Assembly (NCBI RefSeq): GCF_011039275.1
Contig: NZ_JAAKGB010000001.1
Location: 434,001-498,000 of the forward strand
Direction of reading: 5' to 3'
From: Streptococcus hyointestinalis
GTDB lineage: Bacteria; Bacillota; Bacilli; Lactobacillales; Streptococcaceae
DNA length: 64,000 bases
This document shows positions 43,837 through 55,032 of the stretch, piece by piece. Both the position numbers and the translations under genes were made by a program. Under the pieces are notes generated by a model. The model saw nothing but the letters and a program-made list of their open reading frames with translations, was not told where the DNA came from and made no database searches. The stretch's first letter is position 1; the number at the start of each line of letters is the position of its first letter.

Positions 43837-45117
43837 ATGAAAAAATTGTTGTCCAACCGTTTGTATATGTCCCTGATGGGGGCTGACCTTTTGTCTAATT
43901 TTGGAGACATGGTTTATTATTTGGCGCTGATGAACTATGTTTTGCAATTGCCAGATACCAAGCTAGCCCTGTCTGTTGTCAATTTCTCTGAGATTTTTCC
44001 TGTTTTTCTCTCTCTTTTGACGGGTTATTTATCTGATCGGACTAGAAATAAGCTAGCTACGATTAAACTCACCCAGCTTTTTCGGGTACTCTTGTATGTA
44101 GGAATCGGCTGTGCCATGACTTTTGAGCCAGCCTTGTGGATTGTGATTTTGGCTAGTGTGTTCAATGTTTTCGGTGATTTTGCAGGTCAGTACGAAAACG
44201 GTCTCTACATTCCAATCAGTCTCAGAGTCGTTTCAGATGAGGATAGAGCTGACTCCATGGCGCTTAGTCAGTCTGTCTTTGCAGTTTCTAGCATACTTTT
44301 TCAGACTACCTCAGCAGCGCTGATTAGCTTTTTTACTTACAGTCAGTTGGCTTTTTTGAATGCTGCTACCTTTCTAATGTCCTTTCTCATCCTAGTGCTT
44401 TTGACACCTTCTATTAAGAAATTATTAGCAAAAAATCCTTTAAAAATGACAGAAAATAGAGAGGATGGAGACGAAAAAGGTGGATTTGGTCGCTTGTGGT
44501 CAAGTCTTTCACTAGCTGTCAGAGAGCTCACAAGCGTTCCAGAATTGCGCCTGTCTATGGTGATTGTTCCTGTTATCAATAGTATCTTCGTTGTTCTTCC
44601 CTCTTTGCTTGTGTTGATGATAGCTCAAGATACGGCTTTTATGCTGGGGAATGCTTCTGTCACACTTGCTGCGGTTAATATTGCAATGACAGTGGGGATG
44701 ATTGTGGGGAGCGTCTTGGTGATGAATCTGTTGAAAAAGATGAGTATTTTATCTCTTTTACGCATGGGAACACTGGGTGTTTTTCTCATGTTTGTCAGCC
44801 TTTTTCTTCATCAGCCTTATCTCCTGTTATTGTCCTTAGTTTTTACAGGCATCGCTACAGGAGCAGTCAATCCTAAATACAATGCTTTGATTTATAATCG
44901 CCTGCCTGAAGAGCAGTTAGCTACGATTGAGGGCGGTTTAATGACTTATTTTCAGCTAGGGACTGTTTTTTCTCGTCTGCTGGTTTCTGTTTTGATTCTC
45001 GTGTTAACGGTGAATCAGTTAGCACTTATTTTTCTGCTCGCTGCCTCTTTCTTACTCCTTTATAGTTTGAAAAGAGTGCCTCTTATGACTGTTGATGAAG
45101 ATAATAAAAACATTTAG
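43837..45117 (+). CDS. MFS transporter (macrolide-efflux-like MFS_3 family)
   Basis: This is a 426-residue protein with about 12 hydrophobic helices and the conserved loop GYLSDRTRNK after helix 2, typical of major facilitator proteins. The general look, an N-terminus with NFGDMVYYLAL and a charged central loop (about 205-225), fits the MFS_3 group that includes drug and siderophore exporters. The substrate is unknown. The ATG nine bases after AAAGGAG is chosen; an upstream in-frame TTG is not conserved. Single-gene unit with no functional link to its neighbours. Confidence 0.82.
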   Translation: MKKLLSNRLYMSLMGADLLSNFGDMVYYLALMNYVLQLPDTKLALSVVNFSEIFPVFLSLLTGYLSDRTRNKLATIKLTQLFRVLLYVGIGCAMTFEPALWIVILASVFNVFGDFAGQYENGLYIPISLRVVSDEDRADSMALSQSVFAVSSILFQTTSAALISFFTYSQLAFLNAATFLMSFLILVLLTPSIKKLLAKNPLKMTENREDGDEKGGFGRLWSSLSLAVRELTSVPELRLSMVIVPVINSIFVVLPSLLVLMIAQDTAFMLGNASVTLAAVNIAMTVGMIVGSVLVMNLLKKMSILSLLRMGTLGVFLMFVSLFLHQPYLLLLSLVFTGIATGAVNPKYNALIYNRLPEEQLATIEGGLMTYFQLGTVFSRLLVSVLILVLTVNQLALIFLLAASFLLLYSLKRVPLMTVDEDNKNI

Positions 45118-45213
45118 GTTTTTATACTTCCTGATTGAGAATGGGTAAAGAAACGGTTTACAAAGGTTGAAAACATTTACAATTGCTCCTGTTCTGTTTT
45201 TTGCCGCAATTTA

Positions 45214-45222
45214 TGGTATAAT
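45214..45222 (+). promoter_or_regulatory. typA promoter (extended -10)
   Basis: TGG-TATAAT is an extended -10 without a convincing -35. Confidence 0.55.
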
Positions 45223-45258
45223 TCATAAGTTGAATACTTTAAGATTACAGAGGAAATC

Positions 45259-47106
45259 ATGACAAAACTAAGAGAAGACATTCGTAATGTCGCTATTATT
45301 GCCCACGTTGACCACGGTAAAACAACCTTGGTTGATGAGTTGTTAAAACAATCCCACACGCTTGATGAGCGTAAAGAGCTCGAAGAGCGTGCTATGGACT
45401 CAAACGACCTTGAAAAAGAGCGTGGTATCACGATTTTGGCGAAAAATACTGCCGTAGCTTACAACGGCACACGTATCAATATCATGGACACACCAGGACA
45501 CGCAGACTTCGGTGGTGAGGTTGAGCGTATCATGAAAATGGTAGACGGTGTTGTCCTCGTCGTCGATGCCTACGAAGGTACTATGCCACAAACACGCTTC
45601 GTCTTGAAAAAAGCCCTTGAGCAAAACTTGACACCTATCGTTGTGGTCAATAAAATCGACAAACCATCTGCTCGCCCAGAAGAAGTCGTTGACGAAGTGC
45701 TTGAGCTCTTTATCGAGCTTGGTGCTGATGATGACCAGCTAGAGTTCCCAGTTGTTTACGCTTCAGCTATCAACGGAACATCATCCCTATCAGACAATCC
45801 AGCTGATCAAGAGCACACAATGGCACCTATCTTTGATACCATCATCGAGCACATTCCGGCACCAGTGGATAACTCAGATGAGCCATTACAGTTCCAAGTG
45901 TCTCTTCTTGACTACAATGACTTTGTGGGACGTATCGGTATCGGACGTGTCTTCCGTGGGACAGTTAAGGTCGGTGACCAAGTAACCCTCTCAAAACTTG
46001 ATGGCACAACCAAAAACTTCCGTGTGACAAAACTCTTTGGTTTCTTTGGTCTTGAGCGTCGTGAAATCCAAGAAGCAAAAGCAGGTGACTTGATTGCGGT
46101 CTCTGGTATGGAGGACATCTTTGTCGGTGAGACGATTACCCCAACAGACGCTATCGAGCCACTACCAGTGCTTCGTATTGATGAGCCTACGCTTCAGATG
46201 ACCTTCCTTGCCAACAACTCTCCATTTGCAGGGCGTGAAGGAAAATACGTGACATCACGTAAAGTTGAAGAGCGCTTGCTTGCTGAGCTTCAAACAGACG
46301 TTTCCCTTCGTGTTGAAGCGACTGATTCACCAGATAAATGGACAGTTTCAGGTCGTGGTGAGTTGCACTTGTCTATCCTCATTGAGACTATGCGTCGTGA
46401 AGGCTATGAGCTTCAAGTGTCTCGTCCAGAAGTTATCATCAAAGAGATTGATGGTGTGAAGATGGAGCCGTTTGAGCGTGTCCAAATCGACACTCCTGAA
46501 GAATATCAAGGGGCGGTCATCCAATCGCTTTCTGAGCGTAAGGGTGAGATGCTTGATATGCAATCAACTGGTAATGGGCAGACACGTTTGATTTTCCTAG
46601 CGCCAGCACGTGGTTTGATTGGATACCCAACTGAGTTTCTTTCTATGACACGTGGTTACGGGATTATGAACCACACCTTTGACCAGTACATGCCAGTTAT
46701 CAATGCTGAAATTGGTGGACGTCACCGTGGTGCTCTTGTCTCTATCGATACTGGTAAGGCAACCACTTACTCTATCATGTCTATCGAAGAACGTGGAACA
46801 ATCTTTGTCAACCCAGGTACAGAAGTTTACGAAGGGATGATTATCGGGGAAAACTCTCGTGAAAACGACCTTACTGTAAACATCACCAAGGCAAAACAAA
46901 TGACCAATGTCCGCTCTGCAACAAAAGACCAGACAGCTGTCATTAAAACACCACGTATCTTGACACTGGAAGAATCGCTTGAGTTCCTAAACGATGACGA
47001 GTACATGGAAGTAACACCAGAGTCTATCCGCTTGCGTAAGCAAATCTTGGATAAAAATGCACGTGCTAAAGCGGCTAAAAAGAAAAAAATGGCTGCCGAA
47101 GACTAA
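45259..47106 (+). CDS. typA: Translational GTPase TypA/BipA
   Basis: TypA is a ribosome-binding GTPase that helps assemble the 50S subunit under stress. The 615-residue protein has G1 [10 protein letters not shown]2 with RGITI, G3 [12 protein letters not shown] and G4 NKID, followed by the elongation-factor-like domains and the specific C-terminal domain. AGAGGAAA precedes the ATG. The DUF3165 gene follows 38 bases later. Confidence 0.96.
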   Translation: MTKLREDIRNVAIIAHVDHGKTTLVDELLKQSHTLDERKELEERAMDSNDLEKERGITILAKNTAVAYNGTRINIMDTPGHADFGGEVERIMKMVDGVVLVVDAYEGTMPQTRFVLKKALEQNLTPIVVVNKIDKPSARPEEVVDEVLELFIELGADDDQLEFPVVYASAINGTSSLSDNPADQEHTMAPIFDTIIEHIPAPVDNSDEPLQFQVSLLDYNDFVGRIGIGRVFRGTVKVGDQVTLSKLDGTTKNFRVTKLFGFFGLERREIQEAKAGDLIAVSGMEDIFVGETITPTDAIEPLPVLRIDEPTLQMTFLANNSPFAGREGKYVTSRKVEERLLAELQTDVSLRVEATDSPDKWTVSGRGELHLSILIETMRREGYELQVSRPEVIIKEIDGVKMEPFERVQIDTPEEYQGAVIQSLSERKGEMLDMQSTGNGQTRLIFLAPARGLIGYPTEFLSMTRGYGIMNHTFDQYMPVINAEIGGRHRGALVSIDTGKATTYSIMSIEERGTIFVNPGTEVYEGMIIGENSRENDLTVNITKAKQMTNVRSATKDQTAVIKTPRILTLEESLEFLNDDEYMEVTPESIRLRKQILDKNARAKAAKKKKMAAED

Positions 47107-47144
47107 TAGCATGAGCGTGCTAATCCCCTAGTAAAGGAATGGCT

Positions 47145-47417
47145 ATGATATTTTACCTGATCGTCTTGATTTTGATTTTGCTGTATTACTTTTTTATGGC
47201 TCCAAAGACAATCAAAAATACGCTCAATCCGCTTGTGATGGTAGGGATTGTCGTGTGTTTGATGATTGCGCTTGTTTTTGGGGTTGTGACTTTCTTTGAC
47301 ATGTCGGGTGAATTTTACGTCAGTCTTGCCATGACCTTGCTCGGTTTTTGGGCGGTACGAGATATGCTCAAAATGCCAACGAAAAAGCAAAAACAATCAA
47401 AAGACTTTATAGAGTGA
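47145..47417 (+). CDS. DUF3165 family small membrane protein
   Basis: This is a 90-residue protein with three hydrophobic segments (about 2-19, 28-46 and 53-72) and a basic C-terminus with KKQKQSK. I recognise it as the streptococcal DUF3165 family; its function is unknown. I chose the ATG at 47145, six bases after TAAAGGA, rather than the ATG at 47139 that touches the ribosome-binding site. It is usually co-transcribed with typA. Confidence 0.75.
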   Translation: MIFYLIVLILILLYYFFMAPKTIKNTLNPLVMVGIVVCLMIALVFGVVTFFDMSGEFYVSLAMTLLGFWAVRDMLKMPTKKQKQSKDFIE

Positions 47418-47442
47418 AAAAGCTAGGATTTCCTAGCTTTTC
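47417..47442 (+). terminator. typA-DUF3165 terminator
   Basis: AAAAGCTAGGA and TCCTAGCTTTT form an 11-bp stem around two bases (effective loop ATTT). Confidence 0.85.
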
Positions 47443-47478
47443 ATGCAAGCAAAAAAGTCAAGATTTTATAAAAAATAC

Positions 47479-47508
47479 TTGACAAATATATATATATATA
47501 TATATAAT
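47479..47508 (+). promoter_or_regulatory. Consensus promoter with AT-repeat spacer
   Basis: TTGACA (47479-47484) and TATAAT (47503-47508) both match consensus, with an 18-bp spacer. From 47486 to 47506 the sequence is an uninterrupted alternating AT run of about ten dinucleotides, so the spacer and part of the -10 are a simple repeat. A second TATAAT is at 47509-47514. Confidence 0.85.
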
Positions 47509-47514
47509 TATAAT

Positions 47515-47778
47515 ACAAATGAGCATGAACACAGAAGCTAGTTGCGGGGCATTTTGAAAGGTTATCTTGAAACTTTTTTGGAGCAACGACAAGTCATAGC
47601 TCTTGGTATGACGAGCCTATAACTCATCTTATTATTTTCCATTTCCTAAAAAATTCCTATTGCGCTGCTTCTCTCACGGGATTGAGCCAAAAGGTGTAGG
47701 AGTTGCGCTTACAACAAAAGAGCTTATAGTAATCGTTTATAAATGCCTCAAAAGGGAACCGCAAGGTTCTCTTTTTTG
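47515..47778 (+). ncRNA. Probable structured non-coding RNA of unassigned family
   Basis: A strong promoter and a strong terminator enclose about 264 bases with no credible gene. The ends pair: TGAGCAT (47520-47526) with ATGCCTCA (47743-47750, one bulge), extended by GAAC (47527-47530) with GTTT (47735-47738). Internal hairpins include GTTGC/GCAAC (47541-47545, 47583-47587), GTCATA/TATGAC (47593-47598, 47607-47612) and TGTAGG/CTTACA (47695-47700, 47708-47713). I do not recognise tmRNA, SRP RNA or a T-box in it; a 6S-like RNA is possible. murD has its own promoter downstream. Confidence 0.68.
47750..47778 (+). terminator. Terminator of the non-coding RNA
   Basis: AAAAGGGAACC and GGTTCTCTTTT form an 11-bp stem (one G-T pair) around GCAA, followed by T. 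Confidence 0.88.
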
Positions 47779-47792
47779 CTTACGGCAATACC

Positions 47793-47821
47793 TTGAAAAT
47801 CCTAGCAATTAACGGTACAAT
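47793..47821 (+). promoter_or_regulatory. murD promoter
   Basis: TTGAAA (47793-47798) and TACAAT (47816-47821) with a 17-bp spacer, located after the non-coding RNA terminator. Confidence 0.72.
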
Positions 47822-47853
47822 AAAAGATATTATAGAATGAATTGGAATGACTA

Positions 47854-49218
47854 ATGAAAAAAATAACGCAGTTTGAAAATCAAAAAGTTCTTGTCCTAGG
47901 CTTGGCACGCTCTGGTGAAGCGGCAGCTCGTCTTTTGAGTCAGCTAGGAGCTATTGTCACTGTGAATGACAGTAAGCCTTTTGATGAAAACCCAATGGCG
48001 CAGTCCTTGCTCGAAGAAGGTATCAAGGTCATCTGTGGCAATCACCCGCTAGAATTGTTAGATGAAAATTTTGCCCTCATGGTGAAAAATCCGGGTATCC
48101 GCTATGATAACCCGATGGTTGAAAAAGCTTTGGATAAAGGGATTCCTGTTATTACTGAGGTTGAGCTGGCTTACCTAGTGTCAGAGGCACCTATTATCGG
48201 TATCACTGGCTCTAATGGCAAAACCACCACAACGACTATGATTGCCGATGTGCTTAATGCTGGTGGCAAACACGCCCTTCTCTCTGGCAATATCGGCTTT
48301 CCAGCCAGCGAAGTGGTTAAGACTGCTACAAAAGACGATACGCTGGTTATGGAGTTGTCAAGCTTTCAGCTGATGGGCGTTCGCGCCTTTCATCCTCGTA
48401 TGGCAGTGATTACTAATCTTATGCCAACACACATTGACTATCATGGTAGTTTTGAGGACTACGTTGCTGCTAAGTGGCACATTCAAGACCAGATGACAGC
48501 AGATGATTACTTGATTTTAAATGCCAATCAAGACTTAGCTAAGACTTTGGCTCAAAAAACACAAGCCACCGTTGTTTTCTTCTCAACGAAGGAAAAGGTT
48601 GACGGAGCTTATCTTGAGGATGGTTTTCTTTGCTTCAAAGGTGAGAAAATCATGGAAGCTAGTCATCTAGGTGTTCCAGGTAGCCACAATATTGAAAATG
48701 CTTTAGCGACTATCGCTGTTGCTAAACTATCAGGTATTGAAAATAACGTTATTGCAGATACTCTCAGCGCTTTTGGTGGTGTCAAACACCGTCTGCAAAA
48801 GCTGGGTAGCGTTGATGGTGTTCTCTTTTACAACGACAGCAAGTCAACCAATATCCTTGCCACTCAAAAAGCTTTGTCTGGTTTTGATAACAGCAAGGTC
48901 ATCTTGATTGCTGGTGGTCTTGACCGTGGCAATGAATTTGACGACTTGGTGGAGGACATCAAAGGGCTTAAACATATGGTTATCCTCGGTGAGTCTGCGC
49001 CACGTGTCAAAAGAGCAGCAGACAAGGCAGGCGTTGATTATTGTGACGCTAGTGATGTCAAAGAAGCAGCAGTTCGTGCCTTTGAATTGGCTAGTGAAGG
49101 AGATGTTGTCCTTCTCAGTCCAGCCAATGCCAGCTGGGATATGTATCCAAACTTTGAGGTGCGTGGAGATGAGTTCATCGCAGCTTTTGAAGGATTAAAG
49201 GGAGCGCAGCATGACTAA
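47854..49218 (+). CDS. murD: UDP-N-acetylmuramoyl-L-alanine:D-glutamate ligase
   Basis: MurD adds D-glutamate to the peptidoglycan precursor. The 454-residue protein has the N-terminal UDP-binding fold ([17 protein letters not shown]), the ATP loop [13 protein letters not shown] (about 117-127) and the C-terminal [10 protein letters not shown] region. The ribosome-binding site is weak (GGAATGA). It overlaps murG by eight bases and starts the murD-murG-divIB unit that precedes ftsA-ftsZ. Confidence 0.96.
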   Translation: MKKITQFENQKVLVLGLARSGEAAARLLSQLGAIVTVNDSKPFDENPMAQSLLEEGIKVICGNHPLELLDENFALMVKNPGIRYDNPMVEKALDKGIPVITEVELAYLVSEAPIIGITGSNGKTTTTTMIADVLNAGGKHALLSGNIGFPASEVVKTATKDDTLVMELSSFQLMGVRAFHPRMAVITNLMPTHIDYHGSFEDYVAAKWHIQDQMTADDYLILNANQDLAKTLAQKTQATVVFFSTKEKVDGAYLEDGFLCFKGEKIMEASHLGVPGSHNIENALATIAVAKLSGIENNVIADTLSAFGGVKHRLQKLGSVDGVLFYNDSKSTNILATQKALSGFDNSKVILIAGGLDRGNEFDDLVEDIKGLKHMVILGESAPRVKRAADKAGVDYCDASDVKEAAVRAFELASEGDVVLLSPANASWDMYPNFEVRGDEFIAAFEGLKGAQHD

Positions 49219-50287
49219 AAAAATTGTCTTTACTGGTGGAGGAACTGTTGGTCATGTGACCTTGAATCTCATTCTCATCCCGAAGTTTATCAAAGATGGC
49301 TGGGAAGTGCACTATATCGGTGCTAAGGGTGGTATTGAGCATGAGCAGATTAAGCAGTCTGGGCTTGATGTGACCTTTCATGCCATAGCGACTGGAAAAT
49401 TACGCCGTTATTTCTCTTGGCAAAATATGTCAGATGTCTTTAAAGTGAGCTTTGGGATTGCTCAGTCTATTGGGATTTTAGCGAAAATCAGACCGCAAGC
49501 ACTCTTTTCAAAGGGTGGCTTTGTGGCAGTTCCGCCTGTTATTGCAGCTAAAACGCTGGGTATCCCCGTCTTTGTGCATGAGTCTGACTTGTCTATGGGC
49601 TTAGCTAATAGAATTGCCTACAAATTTGCTACGACCATGTACAGCACTTTTGAGCAAAATGAAGCCTTAACCAAGGTTAAACACGTCGGTGCCGTTACAA
49701 AGGTCTCCGCAACTAAAAATGAAACCTCACCTCAACTAGAGGAGATTAAAGCGCACTTCAATCCAGACTTAAAGACCATTTTGTTTATCGGTGGTTCAGC
49801 TGGTGCCAAGGTGTTTAATGACTTTGTTAGCAGTGAAGATACCTTAACTCAGCATTTTAATGTCATCAACATAACGGGAGACTCAAGTCTCAATGCTTTA
49901 GGTGAAAACTGCTACCGTGTGGATTATGTAACTGACCTCTACCAGCCCTTGATGGATATGGCAGATGTCGTTATCACACGAGGTGGCTCCAACACGATTT
50001 TTGAACTGTTAGCCATGCAGAAACTGCATATCATTGTGCCACTAGGGCGTGAAGCTAGTCGTGGTGACCAGCTGGAAAACGCTGCTTACTTTGAGAAAAA
50101 AGGTTACGCCAAGCAATTGCTGGAGGAGGATTTTACCTTGGAAAATCTTGAGCAGGCAATAGCTGATGTGCTAGAGCACAAGGAAGATTATATTGCTCAC
50201 ATGCAGGCAAGCCATGAGCTGAAAACCCCAGATGATTTTTACCAACTGCTGACAGATGACATTTCAAAAACAATAAAGGAAAGCTAA
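49211..50287 (+). CDS. murG: UDP-GlcNAc:undecaprenyl-PP-MurNAc-pentapeptide GlcNAc transferase
   Basis: MurG turns lipid I into lipid II at the inner face of the membrane. The 358-residue protein has the N-terminal glycine-rich loop [10 protein letters not shown], the acceptor-binding segment with GGFVAVPP, and the donor-site region [14 protein letters not shown]. It starts inside murD after AAGGGAG and shares one base of its stop with divIB, so the three genes are coupled. Confidence 0.96.
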   Translation: MTKKIVFTGGGTVGHVTLNLILIPKFIKDGWEVHYIGAKGGIEHEQIKQSGLDVTFHAIATGKLRRYFSWQNMSDVFKVSFGIAQSIGILAKIRPQALFSKGGFVAVPPVIAAKTLGIPVFVHESDLSMGLANRIAYKFATTMYSTFEQNEALTKVKHVGAVTKVSATKNETSPQLEEIKAHFNPDLKTILFIGGSAGAKVFNDFVSSEDTLTQHFNVINITGDSSLNALGENCYRVDYVTDLYQPLMDMADVVITRGGSNTIFELLAMQKLHIIVPLGREASRGDQLENAAYFEKKGYAKQLLEEDFTLENLEQAIADVLEHKEDYIAHMQASHELKTPDDFYQLLTDDISKTIKES

Positions 50288-51477
50288 TGTCTGATAAAAA
50301 ACATGAACAGGAAAAAAAAGCAAAAGAGCAAAAAAGCGCTGAAAATGCTGAGAGTAAAGAGCAAAAAGCTCCTCTGACAGAATGGCAGCAGCGCAATCTA
50401 GAGTTTTTAGCTAAAAAAAAGCAAGAAAAAGAAGCGAAAGAGCAACAGAAAAAAGAAGAACGCTTAGAAAAGCTAGCACGCTACGGCAAGGTCCCAAAGG
50501 AAGAGGAGCAAGAAGAAGCGGCTAAGCAAGAGAGTGACACAGACAAACCTAAAAAGAAAGCCAAGAAAGCTAAGGTTAAAAAGGTCAAAGAAAAAAAAGA
50601 GTTGACCAAACGTCAAAAGGCACTCATCAAGGCTCTGCCTGTTCTGATTGTTTCGGTTCTTTTGATTGCTATTTCTCTTTTTGTGATTTCGCCTTATAGT
50701 AAGGAAAAAACAGTTACTGTCAAAGGGAGTGCTCATACAGCGTCTGAGACAGTTATCAAAGAGGCAAATATCAAATCGTCCGATTATATTTTCTCGCTTT
50801 TGTTACATCCTAAAAGATATGAAACCCGCTTAAAAGCAGCTAATCCTTGGGTGTCGTCAGCAAAACTTAGCTATCAATTTCCCAATCACTTTACCCTAAC
50901 GGTTAAGGAATACTCGGTGGTTGGTTATGTGCAGACAGACGCAGGTTATCAGCCACTTCTCTCAAGTGGCGAGACTGCTTCTGTCGTTGCAGCAACGGAC
51001 CTGCCAACGACTTATATCACGATTACCTTGACAGACAAGACAATGTTAAAAGAGTTAGCTAAGGACTTGATGGCGCTTGATAAAACGCTTCGTGATAGCA
51101 TTGAGACGATTGCTTTAGCAGGCTCAAGCTCAACCAGTGATTTATTGACCTTGACCATGCGTGATGGCAATACGGTGCGTGTACCGTTGTCTGAGATGAC
51201 GACTAAATTACCATATTATAGTAAGATTAAAGACAAGCTCACTGCACCAGCTATTGTTGATATGGAAGTGGGCATTTACACGACGACAGCTGACATTGAG
51301 GCAAATAATACAGCAACAACTGCAGAAGCAACCGCAGAAAGTTCAGAAACAACGACTGAAAACTCAGAAGCAGCTGCTGAAACACAGCAAACAGAAAGTC
51401 CAGAGAGTACAACGGCTGAAAATCAGGAAGACACAACAAGTCAGACAGAAACAGCCCAAACAACAGAAGGACAGTAG
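50287..51477 (+). CDS. divIB: Division protein DivIB/FtsQ
   Basis: DivIB stabilises the FtsL-DivIC complex at the septum. The 396-residue protein has a very long charged cytoplasmic region (to about 112, Lys/Glu-rich), one membrane helix (about 115-137), a POTRA domain (about 138-210), a beta domain, and a final segment of about 60 residues rich in Thr, Glu, Ala and Ser. The ATG shares one base with the murG stop. The low-complexity tail resembles those of StkP and Pbp1a. Confidence 0.93.
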   Translation: MSDKKHEQEKKAKEQKSAENAESKEQKAPLTEWQQRNLEFLAKKKQEKEAKEQQKKEERLEKLARYGKVPKEEEQEEAAKQESDTDKPKKKAKKAKVKKVKEKKELTKRQKALIKALPVLIVSVLLIAISLFVISPYSKEKTVTVKGSAHTASETVIKEANIKSSDYIFSLLLHPKRYETRLKAANPWVSSAKLSYQFPNHFTLTVKEYSVVGYVQTDAGYQPLLSSGETASVVAATDLPTTYITITLTDKTMLKELAKDLMALDKTLRDSIETIALAGSSSTSDLLTLTMRDGNTVRVPLSEMTTKLPYYSKIKDKLTAPAIVDMEVGIYTTTADIEANNTATTAEATAESSETTTENSEAAAETQQTESPESTTAENQEDTTSQTETAQTTEGQ

Positions 51478-51532
51478 CTTTCTTTTGCTTGATTTGTAGG
51501 AAATTGAGAGTATTTTTGCAAAAAGATAAAAT

Positions 51533-51567
51533 AAAGAACGTAAAAAAAGAACTTTTTACGTTCTTTT
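51533..51567 (+). terminator. murD-murG-divIB terminator
   Basis: AAAGAACGTAAAAA and TTTTTACGTTCTTT form a perfect 14-bp stem around a six-base loop. The ftsA -10 begins two bases later. Confidence 0.88.
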
Positions 51568-51568
51568 A

Positions 51569-51577
51569 TGGTATAAT
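51569..51577 (+). promoter_or_regulatory. ftsA promoter (extended -10)
   Basis: TGG-TATAAT is an extended -10 whose upstream part coincides with the terminator stem, leaving no consensus -35. Confidence 0.58.
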
Positions 51578-51653
51578 ATTCTCTGAATAATTCTGTTTAG
51601 AGGCAGATTTTTTGATAATTGTATAGAATGTAGAGAATAGAGAGGTCGAGTGA

Positions 51654-53045
51654 ATGGCTAGAAATGGCTTTTTTACTGGTTTGGATATAGGGACAAGCTC
51701 GATAAAAGTCTTAGTAGCAGAGTTAATTTCCGGTGAGATGAATGTTATCGGTGTTAGCAATGTCACAAGCACTGGAGTGAAAGATGGCATTATTGTTGAC
51801 ATTGAAGCTGCAGCAGAAGCGATTAAGACAGCAGTTGAGCAAGCAGAAGAAAAAGCAGGTATCAAGATTGAAAAGGTCAATGTTGGCTTACCGGCAAATC
51901 TTTTGCAAATCGAACCCACTCAAGGGATGATTCCTGTACCAAGCGAGTCAAAAGAAATTAAAGATGAAGATGTTGAGAGTGTTGTCAAGTCAGCCTTGAC
52001 AAAGAGTATCACGCCTGAGCGTGAGGTTATCTCTTTGATTCCAGAGGAATTCATCGTTGATGGTTTCCAAGGCATACGAGACCCACGAGGTATGATGGGG
52101 ATTCGCCTTGAGATGAGAGGACTTATCTATACCGGTCCAACAACTATTTTACATAACCTACGTAAAACAGTAGAGCGTGCTGGTATCGAAACTGAAAACA
52201 TCATCATTACGCCATTAGCTATGGCAAAATCTGTTCTTAATGAAGGGGAACGTGAGTTTGGTACGACAGTGATTGACATGGGTGGTGGACAGACAACTGT
52301 CGCTTCCATGCGTGCCCAAGAACTCCAATATACCAACACCTATCCAGAAGGTGGCGAGTATGTCACAAAAGACATCTCAAAAGTGTTAAAGACCTCTATG
52401 CAAACAGCTGAATCGCTCAAGTTCAACTTTGGTCAAGCAGACGTCTCAGAATCAAGCGAAAGCGAGACGGTTATGGTTGATGTTGTCGGAAGCGACGAGC
52501 CTATTGAGGTCAGTGAGCGCTTCTTATCAGAGGTTATCTCAGCACGCATTCGCCACATTCTTGACCGTGTAAAGCAAGATTTAGAGCGTGGTCGCTTGCT
52601 TGATTTACCGGGTGGTATTATATTGGTTGGCGGTGGCGCTATTATGCCTGGAGTCGTTGAAGTGGCTCAAGAAGTTTTAGGCGTATCTGTCAAACTTCAC
52701 GTCCCAAATCAAGTCGGAATTCGTAACCCAATGTTTGCCAATGTTATCAGCATTGTCGAGTATGTACGTACCATGTCAGAGGTTGATGTGATTGCTCAAG
52801 CAGCTGTATTTGGCGAAGAGCTACTACGTCGTAAACCAGTTGACTTTAATCCAAGGCTTGATAATAGCCGTCCAAGCTATACAACGACAGCGCCTCTACC
52901 AACTTTTGGTAATGAAGAGCCTATCACAAATGCTATGGAACCTCTACCAACCGTAGAGAGACCACAAGAAGAGCAACAACCACGTGAGGCTCGTCCAAAA
53001 TTATCAGAGCGTGTTCGTAATATTTTTGGAAGTATGTTTGACTAA
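51654..53045 (+). CDS. ftsA: Cell division protein FtsA
   Basis: FtsA is the actin-like protein that tethers FtsZ to the membrane. The 463-residue protein begins with GFFTGLDIGTSSIKVLVAE (phosphate 1), has GTTVIDMGGGQTTVA (phosphate 2) and GGIILVGGGAIMPG (adenosine motif), and ends in an amphipathic helix, SERVRNIFGSMFD. GAGG lies upstream of the ATG. It is followed by ftsZ after 21 bases. Confidence 0.96.
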   Translation: MARNGFFTGLDIGTSSIKVLVAELISGEMNVIGVSNVTSTGVKDGIIVDIEAAAEAIKTAVEQAEEKAGIKIEKVNVGLPANLLQIEPTQGMIPVPSESKEIKDEDVESVVKSALTKSITPEREVISLIPEEFIVDGFQGIRDPRGMMGIRLEMRGLIYTGPTTILHNLRKTVERAGIETENIIITPLAMAKSVLNEGEREFGTTVIDMGGGQTTVASMRAQELQYTNTYPEGGEYVTKDISKVLKTSMQTAESLKFNFGQADVSESSESETVMVDVVGSDEPIEVSERFLSEVISARIRHILDRVKQDLERGRLLDLPGGIILVGGGAIMPGVVEVAQEVLGVSVKLHVPNQVGIRNPMFANVISIVEYVRTMSEVDVIAQAAVFGEELLRRKPVDFNPRLDNSRPSYTTTAPLPTFGNEEPITNAMEPLPTVERPQEEQQPREARPKLSERVRNIFGSMFD

Positions 53046-53057
53046 TTGATTAAGTGA

Positions 53058-54346
<1,289 letters not shown>

Positions 54347-54347
<1 letters not shown>

Positions 54348-55024
54348 TGATGATTCTAAAAAAGAACAAAGAAGCTGTATTTGAGCATGTTAGACAAGCT
54401 ACAAAAGCAGCACATCGACCTGAAGATAGTGTTCATATTATTGCTGTGACCAAGTATGTGGATGCTCAAGTTGCTAAGGAACTTTGTGAGACAGGGATTG
54501 AGCATATCGCTGAAAACCGTGTCGATAAATTCTTGGATAAGTACCAAGCTCTCAAAGAAGAAAATCTGACTTGGCATCTGATTGGAACGCTTCAACGCCG
54601 TAAGGTGAAGGATGTTATCAACTATGTCGATTATTTTCATGCATTAGATTCTGTAAAATTAGCTGCTGAAATTCAAAAGCGTGCAGAGCATCCCATAAAG
54701 TGTTTTTTACAAGTTAATATCTCAGAAGAAGAAACGAAGCATGGCTTCAAGGCAAGCGAAGTTGAGGCTGCTCTTTCTGAGATAGCTGCTTTTGATAAGA
54801 TTGAGCTTGTGGGTCTGATGACGATGGCGCCGCTAGCTGCTACAAAAGAGGAGATAGCGGACATCTTTAATCAAACACAAGAGCTTAATCACCACTTACA
54901 TCACTTGCATTTGCCACGTATGCCTTTTACAGAGTTAAGTATGGGCATGAGTGGTGACTATGATATAGCCATTCAAAAGGGTGCAACTTTTGTAAGAATA
55001 GGTTCAGCATTTTTTGAAGAATAG
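54347..55024 (+). CDS. ylmE: YggS/YlmE family PLP-binding protein
   Basis: This is a PLP homeostasis protein of the PLPBP family. The 225-residue protein has the PLP lysine in [11 protein letters not shown] (about residue 34), GENR-like AENRVDKF, and the phosphate site with [10 protein letters not shown]. Two ATG codons overlap the ftsZ stop region; the first shares one base with it. The pneumococcal equivalent is linked to division through its ylm neighbours. Confidence 0.92.
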
Positions 55025-55032
55025 GAGGACTT

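Noticed and set aside
47519..47557. A 12-codon open frame (ATG to TGA) at the start of the non-coding RNA
   Set aside because: It has no ribosome-binding site, starts at or next to the predicted transcription start, is not hydrophobic like known streptococcal signalling peptides, and lies in bases that pair as the closing helix.
47515..47778. Identity as tmRNA, SRP RNA or a T-box leader of murD
   Set aside because: There is no tRNA-like end or tag reading frame, no SRP GGAAG-type loop, and no TGGNACC T-box core. An intrinsic terminator and a separate murD promoter follow.
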